A DNA stretch of 64,000 nt from Chloroflexota bacterium (GTDB lineage: Bacteria > Chloroflexota > Dehalococcoidia > Lucifugimonadales > Lucifugimonadaceae): NCBI GenBank assembly GCA_002718415.1, contig PBEM01000004.1, positions 100,140-164,139 of the forward strand. Direction: 5' to 3'. Of this stretch, positions 8,111 to 17,546 are shown one piece after another. The notes beneath the pieces were generated by a model. The model was not told the origin of the DNA. It did no database searches and saw nothing but the letters and a program-made list of their open reading frames with translations. The position numbers were made by a program, and so were the translations under genes. Within the stretch, counting starts at the first letter, position 1. Every line of letters begins with the position of its first letter.

Positions 8111-8962
8111 ATGTCTGATGATATTAAAGAAATTCAAAATGAATCTACAGAAATACCTTACTCTGTAAAAACTCTCTTCCAAAATTACGTACAAGAAATT
8201 TTTCTGAATAAAGATTCAAAATCACTAAAAAAAGATAGAAAAAATGCTGCTCAATCTGAAATAGGAAGATTTGTTAGGCACATAGGTGGAGAAAGAGACA
8301 TTAAGAGTATTATCCCTTCAGAAATTAGTGAATATTCTGAAGATTTTATAAGAAGAACAGCACAACCTGATCCAGAAAGATTAAAAAGTGTCAAAAAATT
8401 TCTAGCTTACCTTGCTATAAATAATTTCACAGAAGTTAATCTTGCTCAACATTTAAGATTAAGACGTTCAAGAAGAACAAAGATGCTTAAAAATACAGCT
8501 GATAAAAAAGTAAATCTGACTCAAAGTGGTTATAACGACATGACTAAACAACTTAGTCAATTACAAAAGGAAAGAATAAAATTGACAGGGGATATTGAAA
8601 GAGCAGCAGCAGATGGAGATGTTCGTGAAAATGCTCCTTTAGAAGCTGCAAGAGAAAGTCAAGGAATGGTAATGTCAAAGATTAGAGAAATAGAATCCAC
8701 TTTAAAATTAGCAGAAATAATTGATAATAAATCTGATAAAAATAGAGTACAAGTAGGTTCTAAAGTTTTATTAGTACAATCAGATTCAGAAATAGAAATT
8801 GAATATCTATTAGTTGAACCTAGAGAAGCTAGTCCATTACAAAAAAAGATTTCAATAGGATCTCCGGTAGGTGAAGCAATATTAGGTCGTAGAGTTGGTG
8901 ATGAGGTAAGTGTATCTACACCAAATGGTCAAATAACTTATAAAGTCGAAAAAACATCATAA
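8111..8962 (+). CDS. greA: Transcription factor GreA with an N-terminal core-binding-like domain
   Basis: A 283-residue protein when started at the ATG at 8111 (an upstream in-frame start at 8051 gives an unlikely leader). Residues about 15-120 are helical and resemble the SAM-like core-binding domain of tyrosine recombinases (TLFQNYVQEIFLNKDSKSLKK... EISEYSEDFIRR... LKSVKKFLAYLAINNFTEVNLA). Residues about 130-283 are a full GreA: LTQSGYNDMTKQLSQLQKER, then DGDVRENAPLEAARESQ, then the FKBP-like domain with VGEAILGRRVGDEVSV. The coiled-coil tip keeps the Asp-x2-Glu pair (DVRE) needed to trigger RNA cleavage in backtracked polymerase. Normal GreA is about 158 residues, so this is a fusion. It is divergent from rpmH. 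Confidence 0.85.
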   Translation: MSDDIKEIQNESTEIPYSVKTLFQNYVQEIFLNKDSKSLKKDRKNAAQSEIGRFVRHIGGERDIKSIIPSEISEYSEDFIRRTAQPDPERLKSVKKFLAYLAINNFTEVNLAQHLRLRRSRRTKMLKNTADKKVNLTQSGYNDMTKQLSQLQKERIKLTGDIERAAADGDVRENAPLEAARESQGMVMSKIREIESTLKLAEIIDNKSDKNRVQVGSKVLLVQSDSEIEIEYLLVEPREASPLQKKISIGSPVGEAILGRRVGDEVSVSTPNGQITYKVEKTS

Positions 8963-9045
8963 ATATTTTATAATTCACCGTATAGATGATTTGGAAAAAT
9001 ATTATCATTATAAGAGTCATTATTTAACCTATAAAAAGATAAAAA

Positions 9046-9990
9046 ATGTTTGACTCACTATATATATGGTTAATTTTTAATGTTTTTTTAGCCGTTTTAC
9101 TTTTTTTTGATTTTGCAATATTGTCAAGAAAAGAAAAGGTTATTGAATTTAGACAAGCCGGACTTTTAACTGTTTTTTGGAAATCAATAGCAGCACTCGT
9201 AGGCTTGTGGATATTTTTATACGGTAATACAGAATTAGGCATTGAATACACAACCGCTTTTCTATCTGAACTAGCTCTTAGTATAGATAATTTATTTGTT
9301 TTCATAATTATATTTAATTATTTCTCTGTTCCAGATTCTTTAAAAATGAGAGCTCTAACATTTGGAATTGTGGGGGCGCTTATAGCCAGAGCTATTTTTA
9401 TCGCTGTTGGAGTAGCAATAATTTCTAAGTTCGGTTGGGTAATGATTATTTTAGGAATATTTTTAATTTTTACTGCATATAAATTAGCTTTTAAAAAAAA
9501 TAAAGATCCAGATCCTAAAAATAATATCTTAGTAAAAATATTCTCTAAATTCATGAAAGTTTCTGATAAATACCAAGGATATAAATTTTTTATAAGATCT
9601 AATTCAAAAAAAATTATAGCTACACCATTTTTTCTTACAGTATTAGTACTAGCTTCTACTGATATAGTATTTGCAGTCGATTCAATTCCAACAGTTTTTG
9701 GAATTACCGATAATGCTTTCATTGTTTGGTCCTCTAATGCTATGGCTGTTTTAGGATTAAGGCCACTATTTTTCCTTATTGCAAATATGGTAAACTTATT
9801 TAGATTTTTACAATTTGGGCTAGCAACTATATTATTTTTCATTGGTTCAAAAATGATTTTCGAACATTTACATCATGGCCATATTGTTGGTCCACAATCA
9901 GACGTGTTTATTTCGATGGGAATAATTATTGGAATTTTGTTGTTTAGTATATTAGCATCTATATTATTACCGAATAAAAATAAATTATGA
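9046..9990 (+). CDS. TerC/Alx-family integral membrane protein
   Basis: A 314-residue polytopic protein of the TerC family. The signature ELALSIDNLFVFIIIF is in the third membrane segment and is repeated in the second half as VLASTDIVFAVDSIPTVF, with acidic residues inside the membrane that are proposed to bind metal ions. Family members include Alx and MeeY/MeeF, which export Mn2+; tellurite resistance is a historical label. Manganese export is an inference here. The stop overlaps the next gene by 4 bp (ATGA), so the two are translationally coupled. Confidence 0.85.
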   Translation: MFDSLYIWLIFNVFLAVLLFFDFAILSRKEKVIEFRQAGLLTVFWKSIAALVGLWIFLYGNTELGIEYTTAFLSELALSIDNLFVFIIIFNYFSVPDSLKMRALTFGIVGALIARAIFIAVGVAIISKFGWVMIILGIFLIFTAYKLAFKKNKDPDPKNNILVKIFSKFMKVSDKYQGYKFFIRSNSKKIIATPFFLTVLVLASTDIVFAVDSIPTVFGITDNAFIVWSSNAMAVLGLRPLFFLIANMVNLFRFLQFGLATILFFIGSKMIFEHLHHGHIVGPQSDVFISMGIIIGILLFSILASILLPNKNKL

Positions 9991-12884
9991 CAACATCATC
10001 AATAGATATACAAAATGAACTAAAAAAATATATTTCTGGTGAAATACGTTTTGATGATTATTCAAGACAAATGTATTCAACTGATGGATCTATTTATAAA
10101 ATAGATCCAGTAGGAGTAGTAATTCCACAAAATTATGAGGATGTCATTGCCCTTCATGAATTCGCCTTTAAAAACAAAGTGACTCTCACTCCGCGAGGTG
10201 GAGGAACATCATTGTCTGGTCAAACCGTTAACAATGGTATCGTAGTAGATTTTTCAAAATATCTAAATAATATTATAAAAATTTCACCAGAAGAGAAATT
10301 TGTAATTACTCAACCAGGGATATCAATTGATAATTTAAATAGAAAACTGAAAAGCTATGGATTATTCTTTACTCCAGATCCTAGTACTAAAGCAAGAGCA
10401 AATATAGGTGGAGCTATTGGTAATAATTCTTGTGGTTCACATTCGATAATATATGGTAAAACAGTAGATCAAGTACTTGGACTGAAAACTGTACTATCAA
10501 ATGGAGAACAAATTAATTTATCTGAAATATCACCAGAATATTTAGAAAATAAACTATCTCTTGACTCATTTGAAGGAAAAATATATAGAGAAATATTAGA
10601 TATTTCTTCAAAAGCTTCGCAACAAGTTAAATTACATTTTCCTAAAATTTTAAGAAGAGTAGGTGGCTATAATTTAGACCTAATAGAAAAAAGAGAAAAT
10701 GTTAATCTATCGAAAATTGTAGTTGGATCAGAAGGAACATTAGTATCCATATTAGAAGCAAAATTAAATCTTGTAAAAATACCAAAATACAAAATTTTAT
10801 CTGTTTTTCATTTTAATAATATATCAAACGCGATGGAAGCTACTGTAGAGATATTGACTGAATCTCCTTCAGCAGTTGAACATATTGGAGAAATGATTAT
10901 AAAACAAGCAAGACAATCGTTAGGATTTGCTAAAAATATAGATTTTTTGAGAGGAAATCCTACAGATATTATCGTAGTCGAAATGTCAGGAAATAATCAG
11001 GAAGAAGTTTTATCAAAAATAAAAAAACTTGAAAGAAAAATTATAAAATTAGGTTTATGTGAAGAAATAACTACACTAGAAAAAACTGAAGATCAATCTA
11101 AAGTATGGAGTATGCGTGAAGCAGGTTTAGGATTAATGATGAATATTCCAGGTGATGCTAAACCACTACCATTCGTTGAAGATACAGCTGTATCTCCAGA
11201 AAAATTACCTGAATATGTTAAGAGATTTGATGAAATAGTAAAATCCAATGGAACTGAAGCTGGATATTATGGACATGCCTCTGTTGGTTGTTTGCACGTA
11301 CGCCCTGTGATTAATGTAAAAAATGAAGAAGGTATCAAAAGAATGCATTCTATTGCAGACGAAATATCTGATTTAGTCCTGGAGTTTGGTGGAGCTTATA
11401 CTGGAGAACATGGAGACGGTATAGTGAGAGGTGCTTGGGCAGAAAAAATGTTCGGTAAAAAATTAGTTAAATATTTCAGCGATGTTAAAAAAACTTTCGA
11501 TCCTAATTCGATTATGAATCCCGGAAAAATTTTCAATACCCCACCTATGACCTCAAATCTTAGATATGGAACTGAATATAAAACCAAAACATTTGAAACA
11601 AAATTAGATTGGGCAAAAGAAACTAATTTTAGTAGTGCTATAGAAAAATGTAATGGAGTTGGAGCATGTAGAAAAATGTATAGTGGTGCAATGTGTCCAT
11701 CCTATCATGCTACACAAGAAGAAGAACATTCAACTAGAGGAAGAGCAAATGCACTTAGAGCCGCAATATCTGGGGCATTACCTTTTGAAGAGTTATCTTC
11801 AAAAAGAATGTTTAATGTTTTAGATTTATGTTTGGAATGTAAATCTTGCAAATCAGAATGTCCTTCTAATGTAGACATGGCTAAGATTAAATATGAATTT
11901 TTGAATAATTATTACTCCTCTCATAAAATACCTCTTAGGTCTAAAATGATAGCTAATGTTCATAAGATAAATTCATTAACCTCAAAATTTTTTCCGAAAA
12001 TTATAAATTTTTTAGTTAGGTCATACCCTTCGAGAATGATTTTACATTATGTAATAGGATTAGATAAAAGAAGAATGACTCCAAAAGTAGTATCAAAAAC
12101 TTTTGAAAGTTGGTTCAATAAAAGAAATCCTAATACCACTGGTTCTAGAGGGGAAATAGTGCTATTTCATGATACATTTATGAATTTCAACCATCCAGAA
12201 TCAGGTATTGCTGCAACACAATTATTGGAAGCATTAGGATTTAAAGTATTAATTGTTGATAGAAAATGTTGTGGAAGGCCGATTATCTCAAAAGGGATGT
12301 TAGATCAGGCAAAAATTCTGGCTGAATACAATGTTGATCTTTTATATAATTTCGTCAGAAAAGGAATTAAAATAGTTGGTTGTGAATCCAGTTGTATTAT
12401 TGCTATTAAAGATGATTACCCAGATTTATTAGTAAATAATAAAAAGGCAAAAATTGTTGCCGAAAACACATTTTTAATACAAGATATTTTAAATGAAACA
12501 AGTGGAGATGATAAAGAACAAATCAACTGGGATCCAAAAATTGAAGATATAAATTTACATGTACATTGTCATGAAAGAGCCTTATCTGGAACAGATTCTG
12601 CATTAAAGGCACTAAATTTACCTAGTGGTTATAATGCAAAATTAATTGATGCTGGCTGTTGCGGTATGGCTGGCTCTTTTGGTTTTGAAAAAGAACATTA
12701 TGATGTTTCAATTAAAATAGGTGAAGAAAGACTTTTTCCAGCAATTAGAAAGGCTCCCAAATCGTCTATATCTACAATTACTGGTATATCATGTAAACAA
12801 CAAATTGAAGATGGAACAGGAGTAAATGCAAAATATCTTACCGAAGTATTAGCAGATGCTTTGCAAAATAAAAATGAAAAATAA
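9987..12884 (+). CDS. FAD-linked dehydrogenase fused to Fe-S domain (GlcD-GlpC type, YdiJ-like)
   Basis: A 965-residue fusion. Residues about 35-180 form an FAD-binding PCMH domain (VTLTPRGGGTSLSGQTVNNGIVVD, ANIGGAIGNNSCGSHSI) and about 260-510 the FAD-oxidase C domain ending GGAYTGEHGDGIVRG and DPNSIMNPGKIF. The second half has Cys-rich ferredoxin-like motifs (CNGVGACRKM near 555, CLECKSCKSECP near 614) and two CCG-type domains (CCGRP near 761, CCGMAGSFGFE near 891). Relatives oxidise D-lactate, glycolate or D-2-hydroxyglutarate and pass electrons on through Fe-S clusters. Length matches the YdiJ/Dld fused group. The acid substrate cannot be fixed from sequence. Confidence 0.88.
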   Translation: MTTSSIDIQNELKKYISGEIRFDDYSRQMYSTDGSIYKIDPVGVVIPQNYEDVIALHEFAFKNKVTLTPRGGGTSLSGQTVNNGIVVDFSKYLNNIIKISPEEKFVITQPGISIDNLNRKLKSYGLFFTPDPSTKARANIGGAIGNNSCGSHSIIYGKTVDQVLGLKTVLSNGEQINLSEISPEYLENKLSLDSFEGKIYREILDISSKASQQVKLHFPKILRRVGGYNLDLIEKRENVNLSKIVVGSEGTLVSILEAKLNLVKIPKYKILSVFHFNNISNAMEATVEILTESPSAVEHIGEMIIKQARQSLGFAKNIDFLRGNPTDIIVVEMSGNNQEEVLSKIKKLERKIIKLGLCEEITTLEKTEDQSKVWSMREAGLGLMMNIPGDAKPLPFVEDTAVSPEKLPEYVKRFDEIVKSNGTEAGYYGHASVGCLHVRPVINVKNEEGIKRMHSIADEISDLVLEFGGAYTGEHGDGIVRGAWAEKMFGKKLVKYFSDVKKTFDPNSIMNPGKIFNTPPMTSNLRYGTEYKTKTFETKLDWAKETNFSSAIEKCNGVGACRKMYSGAMCPSYHATQEEEHSTRGRANALRAAISGALPFEELSSKRMFNVLDLCLECKSCKSECPSNVDMAKIKYEFLNNYYSSHKIPLRSKMIANVHKINSLTSKFFPKIINFLVRSYPSRMILHYVIGLDKRRMTPKVVSKTFESWFNKRNPNTTGSRGEIVLFHDTFMNFNHPESGIAATQLLEALGFKVLIVDRKCCGRPIISKGMLDQAKILAEYNVDLLYNFVRKGIKIVGCESSCIIAIKDDYPDLLVNNKKAKIVAENTFLIQDILNETSGDDKEQINWDPKIEDINLHVHCHERALSGTDSALKALNLPSGYNAKLIDAGCCGMAGSFGFEKEHYDVSIKIGEERLFPAIRKAPKSSISTITGISCKQQIEDGTGVNAKYLTEVLADALQNKNEK

Positions 12885-13608
12885 TAACCCACTATTTACC
12901 AACCCAAAAAATGCTCAATCTGAATTAAATGGACCTTCTATATGGGTAGCAGGAGATCCTGAAGATTTAGAAATATGGTTAAACCGTGGAGCTGTAGGTA
13001 TCGTTACAAATACAATCGTATTAAATGAGATGACAAAAAAATATGGTCAACTCACAGATGTAATAAAAAGATATATAGATATCACAGATAAACCAATTGC
13101 AGTTGAAATTGATGGGCACTCATCATCAGAACTTTTATCTGTAGGAGAAAACTTCACAAAAATGTCTGACCAGATTATTTTAAAAATACCAGCAACTACT
13201 TTCGCTTTAGATGCTTTTATTCAATTAAAAAAGTCAGGAATTCCAACATTTTGTACTACAGTATTTACTCTTAACCAAGCAGTTGCAATTGCCCAGGCAG
13301 GAGCCACTCATATTCTGCCATTTTGCGAACCATTTAATGATGTAGATGGAGATCCAACAAAATTAATTCGAGAATGTAATAAAGTATTCAAAAATTGGGA
13401 TAACAGACCGTTTGTTACAGCGGCTCTAGTAAGATCAAAAGAAACTGCATATAAAGCTTTAAGAGATGGAGCAGATGGAATAATCGTTTTTTGGCCTGTT
13501 TTTCAAGATATGATAAAAAGTAAACTATCGGATGAATGGAATAAAATTTTCTTAGATGAATGGAATTCTATAAATGATGCAGGAAATATGAAAGGTATTG
13601 AAAAGTAA
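12874..13608 (+). CDS. Transaldolase / fructose-6-phosphate aldolase-like protein
   Basis: About 244 residues starting at the ATG at 12874, which overlaps the end of the FAD dehydrogenase gene by 11 bp. It is a class I aldolase barrel of the small transaldolase (FSA/TalC) type: GAVGIVTNTIVLNEM near the start, IILKIPAT with the predicted Schiff-base Lys, then FCTTVFTLNQAVAIAQAGATHILPF and the C-terminal GADGIIVFWPVF. The usual VTTNPSLI sequence is replaced by VTNTIVLNE, so substrate range may differ. The reaction would be reversible transfer or cleavage of a three-carbon ketol unit. Confidence 0.75.
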   Translation: MKNNNPLFTNPKNAQSELNGPSIWVAGDPEDLEIWLNRGAVGIVTNTIVLNEMTKKYGQLTDVIKRYIDITDKPIAVEIDGHSSSELLSVGENFTKMSDQIILKIPATTFALDAFIQLKKSGIPTFCTTVFTLNQAVAIAQAGATHILPFCEPFNDVDGDPTKLIRECNKVFKNWDNRPFVTAALVRSKETAYKALRDGADGIIVFWPVFQDMIKSKLSDEWNKIFLDEWNSINDAGNMKGIEK

Positions 13609-13615
13609 GATTTCA

Positions 13616-14767
13616 CTACCTAAGTAGTTTATTAAGCCTATCAGCAATTATTATTTCTTCTCCTTCCATAACATTTGTCATCACTATGTTTATTTCCCCC
13701 ATATACTCGTACAAGTTAGATCCACCTACTCCTAAATATATTGGTGGATCACCATTAATCATTTCTTCTCTAATTTTTTCTGGAGATTTACCTTTCCAAT
13801 CATTATGAAAATATAAAACAGGTTGAGTACCTTGTCTATCTGTAGGAGTATTTTCTATTTTTATATCTAAATAAGGAATATCTTTTAGCTGATTTTTAAT
13901 ATATTCAGACTTTTCTTTCCACGATTGATACTCCTCTTCTTCATTACTATCTAAATATAGTTCTAACGCTGTAACTAAACCTATAATGTTCTCTTTTGAA
14001 ACTTTCATCGGCCTTCCCACACAAGCTATATTGCTATGAAGATTGAGAGAATTCTTAAAAGCTGAATTTATTAAATCTTCTCTACCAGCTAATATTCCAC
14101 TTGATTGAGGTCCACCAATTCCTTTACCTCCTGAGAAAGCAACCATATCAACTCCCATATTTATAAACCTATGTAAGTTCGATCTAGGTGGTATTTCTGC
14201 AGCTGCATCTAAAATCACTGGTATGGAATTTTTATGTGCAATTTCTATCGTTTTTTCTAAACCAATTCCTGGTTTATAAAAGGGCATAATTACGTATGCT
14301 ATAGCACAGGTTTTATTAGAAATCATGGAAATCAAATCTTCTTCCGTAGCACCTTCTTCCGTACCAAATTCCTTAATTATTGCCCCAGAAGTTTCAAATG
14401 CTTTATCATATCTATTTCTTTGACCTTTAAATATAATTATTTCATTTTTCATGCCTCCTGTATTAGGGAGTTTTTCAACCTTATAGTCATCTTCACCAGT
14501 CATACAAGCTGCAGACATTAATACTTGCGCAGAAGCACAACCATTAGTAACCAATCCTGCCTCAGAATTACAAATTTTCGCTATAAATTTTCCTGCAGAT
14601 TTATTGAGTTCTATCATATCTACAAAAACCTTAGATGCATCATTCATAGCTTCTAATACTTCTTTTCTCATTATAGAACCTCCCAGTACTGTCACCCAAC
14701 TTTGTGCATTAATGACAGGCTTAACTCCCAATTTCCTATAAACTTCAGGCCATTCTAAATAAGACAT
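13616..14767 (-). CDS. SelA-like PLP-dependent enzyme (DgaE/selenocysteine synthase superfamily)
   Basis: A 383-residue fold-type I PLP enzyme. The signature FSGGKGIGGPQSSGIL holds the predicted PLP Lys (residue about 215), and ILDAAAEIPP holds the Asp that contacts the pyridine ring. The start VKPVINAQSWVTVLGGSIM matches SelA-like proteins such as D-glucosaminate-6-phosphate ammonia-lyase DgaE, not true selenocysteine synthase, which is longer (about 460). No selB or tRNA-Sec is in view. It probably performs beta-elimination or an aldol-type step on a sugar acid or amino acid. Its end lies 7 bp from the convergent transaldolase gene. Confidence 0.8.
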   Translation of the reverse strand: MSYLEWPEVYRKLGVKPVINAQSWVTVLGGSIMRKEVLEAMNDASKVFVDMIELNKSAGKFIAKICNSEAGLVTNGCASAQVLMSAACMTGEDDYKVEKLPNTGGMKNEIIIFKGQRNRYDKAFETSGAIIKEFGTEEGATEEDLISMISNKTCAIAYVIMPFYKPGIGLEKTIEIAHKNSIPVILDAAAEIPPRSNLHRFINMGVDMVAFSGGKGIGGPQSSGILAGREDLINSAFKNSLNLHSNIACVGRPMKVSKENIIGLVTALELYLDSNEEEEYQSWKEKSEYIKNQLKDIPYLDIKIENTPTDRQGTQPVLYFHNDWKGKSPEKIREEMINGDPPIYLGVGGSNLYEYMGEINIVMTNVMEGEEIIIADRLNKLLR

Positions 14768-14803
14768 AATAATTCCTATCTTTGTTGTAAAAATAATTAT
14801 AAA

Positions 14804-15907
14804 TTATAATTCAATCCTTGATCTAAGTTGGCCACATCCGGCATTTATATCAATACCTTTTTCTATTCTCAAGGTAGAAGGTATATTAAATCTTTTTAAT
14901 TGTTCCTGAAAATTTAGAACTGTAGTAGATTTTGTTCGGTTGTATATTCCCTGCGTAGTAGGATTAACAGGAATTAAGTTTACGTGACATTTAATACCAT
15001 ACAATAATTTACCTAATTTATATGCATGTTCTTCTGAATCATTATGTTCTGATAATAATACATATTCAAAAAATATCCTTCTACCAGTTTTATAAACATA
15101 TTTCTTACATACATTTATTAAGTCTTCAATCGGATAACGTTTATTGACAGGCATAGTTGCTGATCTAGTCTCATTATCTGCTGCATGTAAAGAAACAGCT
15201 AAGTTTATTTGTAATTTTTCTTCTGAAAGTTTCAATATTTGAGGAACTAACCCTACAGTAGAAACAGTAATATGCCTTGCCCCAATATTTAGCCCTAATG
15301 GATCATTCAATATTTTAATTGCTGAAATTGTATTATCATAGTTAGCTAATGGTTCTCCCATTCCCATAAAAACTATATTTGTTACGCCTTGTATTTCACC
15401 TTTACTTCTAAGGTTTTTCGCAATTTCATCCATATCTTCAGATAAAGCTAATTTCCTCATATATAGAACTTGCTTTACTATTTCTCCAAAAGTAAGATTC
15501 CGCCTGAAACCCTGTTGCCCAGTTGCACAAAAAGTACAACCTAACGCACATCCTGCTTGAGTAGATATACAAACTGTTTTACGAGAATTCCTATGTCCAT
15601 CTTCTTTATATCTCATTAATACTGTTTCTATTAATTCTCCGTCTTCTAGCTCAAATAAAGCCTTATCAGTTGAAAGATCTTTGGATGATAGAAAAATTTT
15701 TGTACGCAATAAGTCAATAGATATTTTTTCAGATAATGATGAACGTAAATTATTACTGATATTAGTCATGTCAAAAAAGGATTCTTTCCCTTCATGATAA
15801 ACAGATCTCCATATTTGTTTTGCTCTAAATTTGGATTCCCCTAAATTATCTAAAAAAGTTTCTAAATCACTAAAAGACATATTAAATATGGAATATTTTT
15901 TGTTCAT
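14804..15907 (-). CDS. rlmN: Dual-specificity RNA methyltransferase RlmN
   Basis: A 367-residue radical-SAM enzyme that methylates C2 of A2503 in 23S rRNA and A37 in some tRNAs. The CX3CX2C motif is CALGCTFC (Cys 120, 124, 127) within TQAGCALGCTFCATGQQGFRRNLT. The later motifs GMGEPLANYDN, RHITVSTVGLVP, LAVSLHAA and the C-terminal IDINAGCGQLR (the catalytic Cys region) are all present. Length is typical. It is divergent from pstB, with about 100 bp between. Confidence 0.95.
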   Translation of the reverse strand: MNKKYSIFNMSFSDLETFLDNLGESKFRAKQIWRSVYHEGKESFFDMTNISNNLRSSLSEKISIDLLRTKIFLSSKDLSTDKALFELEDGELIETVLMRYKEDGHRNSRKTVCISTQAGCALGCTFCATGQQGFRRNLTFGEIVKQVLYMRKLALSEDMDEIAKNLRSKGEIQGVTNIVFMGMGEPLANYDNTISAIKILNDPLGLNIGARHITVSTVGLVPQILKLSEEKLQINLAVSLHAADNETRSATMPVNKRYPIEDLINVCKKYVYKTGRRIFFEYVLLSEHNDSEEHAYKLGKLLYGIKCHVNLIPVNPTTQGIYNRTKSTTVLNFQEQLKRFNIPSTLRIEKGIDINAGCGQLRSRIEL

Positions 15908-16004
15908 AATGTATAAATATCAAACATGTATTTTGTTTTCAAAACGTTAACAAAAACTTAGTAAAATCGCATTCAATAGTTAAATTATAGAGAATTGATC
16001 AATA

Positions 16005-16832
16005 ATGAGTACCGATAATAATCAAATTAAAAGTAAAGAAATTAGCGAAGAAAAAATAATTGATTTTACTAATCCAATAATTGAAATAAATAATTTATCA
16101 GTAAAATATGGAAATTCATTAGCTATAGAAAATGTAACTTTTTCGGTACCTGAAAAGAAAGTTATAGCTCTTATAGGACCTTCTGGTTGCGGAAAAAGCA
16201 CACTAATTAGATGTATTAATCGAATGAATGACCTAATACCAAATGCTAAAGTGACAGGAAATGTTTTATTCGAAGATCAAAATATCTATGATAATAATGT
16301 TGATGCTACTGAAATTAGATATAAAATAGGTATGGTTTTTCAAAAACCTAATCCTTTCCCAAAAAGCATATACGATAATGTTGCATTTGGACCAAGAGTA
16401 AATGGTCTAAATGTAAATTTAGATGAAGTTGTTGAAAATTCATTAAGAAAAGCAGCATTATGGGATGAAGTTAAAGATAGGCTAAACGATTCAGGACTGG
16501 ATATTTCAGGTGGGCAACAACAAAGATTATGTATAGCCAGAACATTAGCTGTAAATCCTGAAATAATCTTAATGGATGAACCAGCATCAGCTCTAGATCC
16601 AATTTCTACACAATCTATTGAGAATCTTATAAAAGAAATTTCCAAAGATGTAACCATCATCATAGTTACTCATAATATGCAACAAGCTGCTAGAATTTCA
16701 GATTATGCATTAGTAATGATGTCAGGAGAAGAAAGAATAGGCAGATTAATTGAATATGGAGAAAATAAACAGGTGTTTGATAACCCTAAAGATGAACGAA
16801 CTGAAGCCTATGTTACAGGCAGAATTGGTTAA
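16005..16832 (+). CDS. pstB: Phosphate ABC transporter ATP-binding protein PstB
   Basis: A 275-residue ABC ATPase of the phosphate importer. Walker A is GPSGCGKST (about 58-66), the Q-loop is [20 protein letters not shown], the signature is [17 protein letters not shown] and Walker B is [12 protein letters not shown], all diagnostic for PstB. An N-terminal extension of about 25 residues is poorly conserved. It is followed 20 bp later by phoU. The partner genes pstS, pstC and pstA are not nearby, so they must be elsewhere or a different pair uses this ATPase. No clear Pho box is seen in the 97 bp upstream. Confidence 0.93.
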   Translation: MSTDNNQIKSKEISEEKIIDFTNPIIEINNLSVKYGNSLAIENVTFSVPEKKVIALIGPSGCGKSTLIRCINRMNDLIPNAKVTGNVLFEDQNIYDNNVDATEIRYKIGMVFQKPNPFPKSIYDNVAFGPRVNGLNVNLDEVVENSLRKAALWDEVKDRLNDSGLDISGGQQQRLCIARTLAVNPEIILMDEPASALDPISTQSIENLIKEISKDVTIIIVTHNMQQAARISDYALVMMSGEERIGRLIEYGENKQVFDNPKDERTEAYVTGRIG

Positions 16833-16852
16833 TATTTATAAGGAAATAAATT

Positions 16853-17545
16853 ATGGCAAGAGAAGAATTTGATAAAGAATTATCTATACTAGAAAGTCAA
16901 CTCGTCATAATGTCTGGGATGGTTGAAGATGCACTACTTAGGTCAGTTAAGGCATTAAAAAATAGAGATATTGATCAATCTCAAAGAGTAATAGAATTGG
17001 ATGATAGGATTGACTTAATAGAAGTAGAAATAGAAAGATTTTGTGTAGATCTTATAAGAAAAGAAGCACCAATTGCTTCGGATCTACGTCGTATAATTAC
17101 CATTTTACAAATATCTAACGAGTTAGAAAGAATGGGGGACTACGCTGAGGGGATAGGAAAAATAAACATCATGATGGGGCCTGAACCTCTTCTGAAAGAA
17201 TTAATAGACATACCTGAAATGGGAAATATATCAGTAGATATGTTAAAAAAATCAATTAATATCTTCATGAAAAAAGAGATGGAAAATCTTAATGAAACTG
17301 CAACTGAAATTAATGAACTTGATAATAAAGTAGATAGTTTAAACGAGAAAATTGTTACTGAATTACTTGAAATAGTAAAAAATGATTCCTCAAAAGCAGA
17401 AAAAGCAACATATTTAATGTGGGCATCTCATAATATAGAAAGATTTGCAGATAGATCTACAAATATTCTTGAAAGAGCTTTTTATTTAGTTTCAGGAGAT
17501 TCTTTCCATGGAACTACAGAACTACAAAAGCATATAGATAGTTAA
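16853..17545 (+). CDS. phoU: Phosphate signalling protein PhoU
   Basis: A 230-residue helical protein with two PhoU repeats. The first includes REEFDKELSILESQLVIMSGMVEDALLRSVKAL, DLIRKEAPIASDLRRI and ISNELERMGDYAEGI; the second ends YLMWASHNIERFADRSTNILERAF. The ExxRxGDY-type metal-binding signature is seen once as ELERMGDYA and once as NIERFADRS. PhoU links the Pst transporter to the PhoR/PhoB-type system and limits phosphate uptake. It is preceded by an SD-like AAGGAAA and ends 1 bp from a convergent gene. Confidence 0.93.
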   Translation: MAREEFDKELSILESQLVIMSGMVEDALLRSVKALKNRDIDQSQRVIELDDRIDLIEVEIERFCVDLIRKEAPIASDLRRIITILQISNELERMGDYAEGIGKINIMMGPEPLLKELIDIPEMGNISVDMLKKSINIFMKKEMENLNETATEINELDNKVDSLNEKIVTELLEIVKNDSSKAEKATYLMWASHNIERFADRSTNILERAFYLVSGDSFHGTTELQKHIDS

Positions 17546-17546
17546 A

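Noticed and set aside
9318-9842. 174-residue minus-strand frame inside terC
   Set aside because: It lies wholly under the well-supported TerC gene and looks like a shadow frame; no ribosome site or family pattern.
13616-14767. True selenocysteine synthase (SelA)
   Set aside because: The protein is too short for SelA and there is no selB, selD or tRNA-Sec in the window; the SelA-like/DgaE group fits better.
15908-16004. Possible Pho box (TTAACA) upstream of pstB
   Set aside because: Only one clear TTAACA copy is seen; the direct repeat with 11-bp period required for a PhoB/PhoP box is missing.
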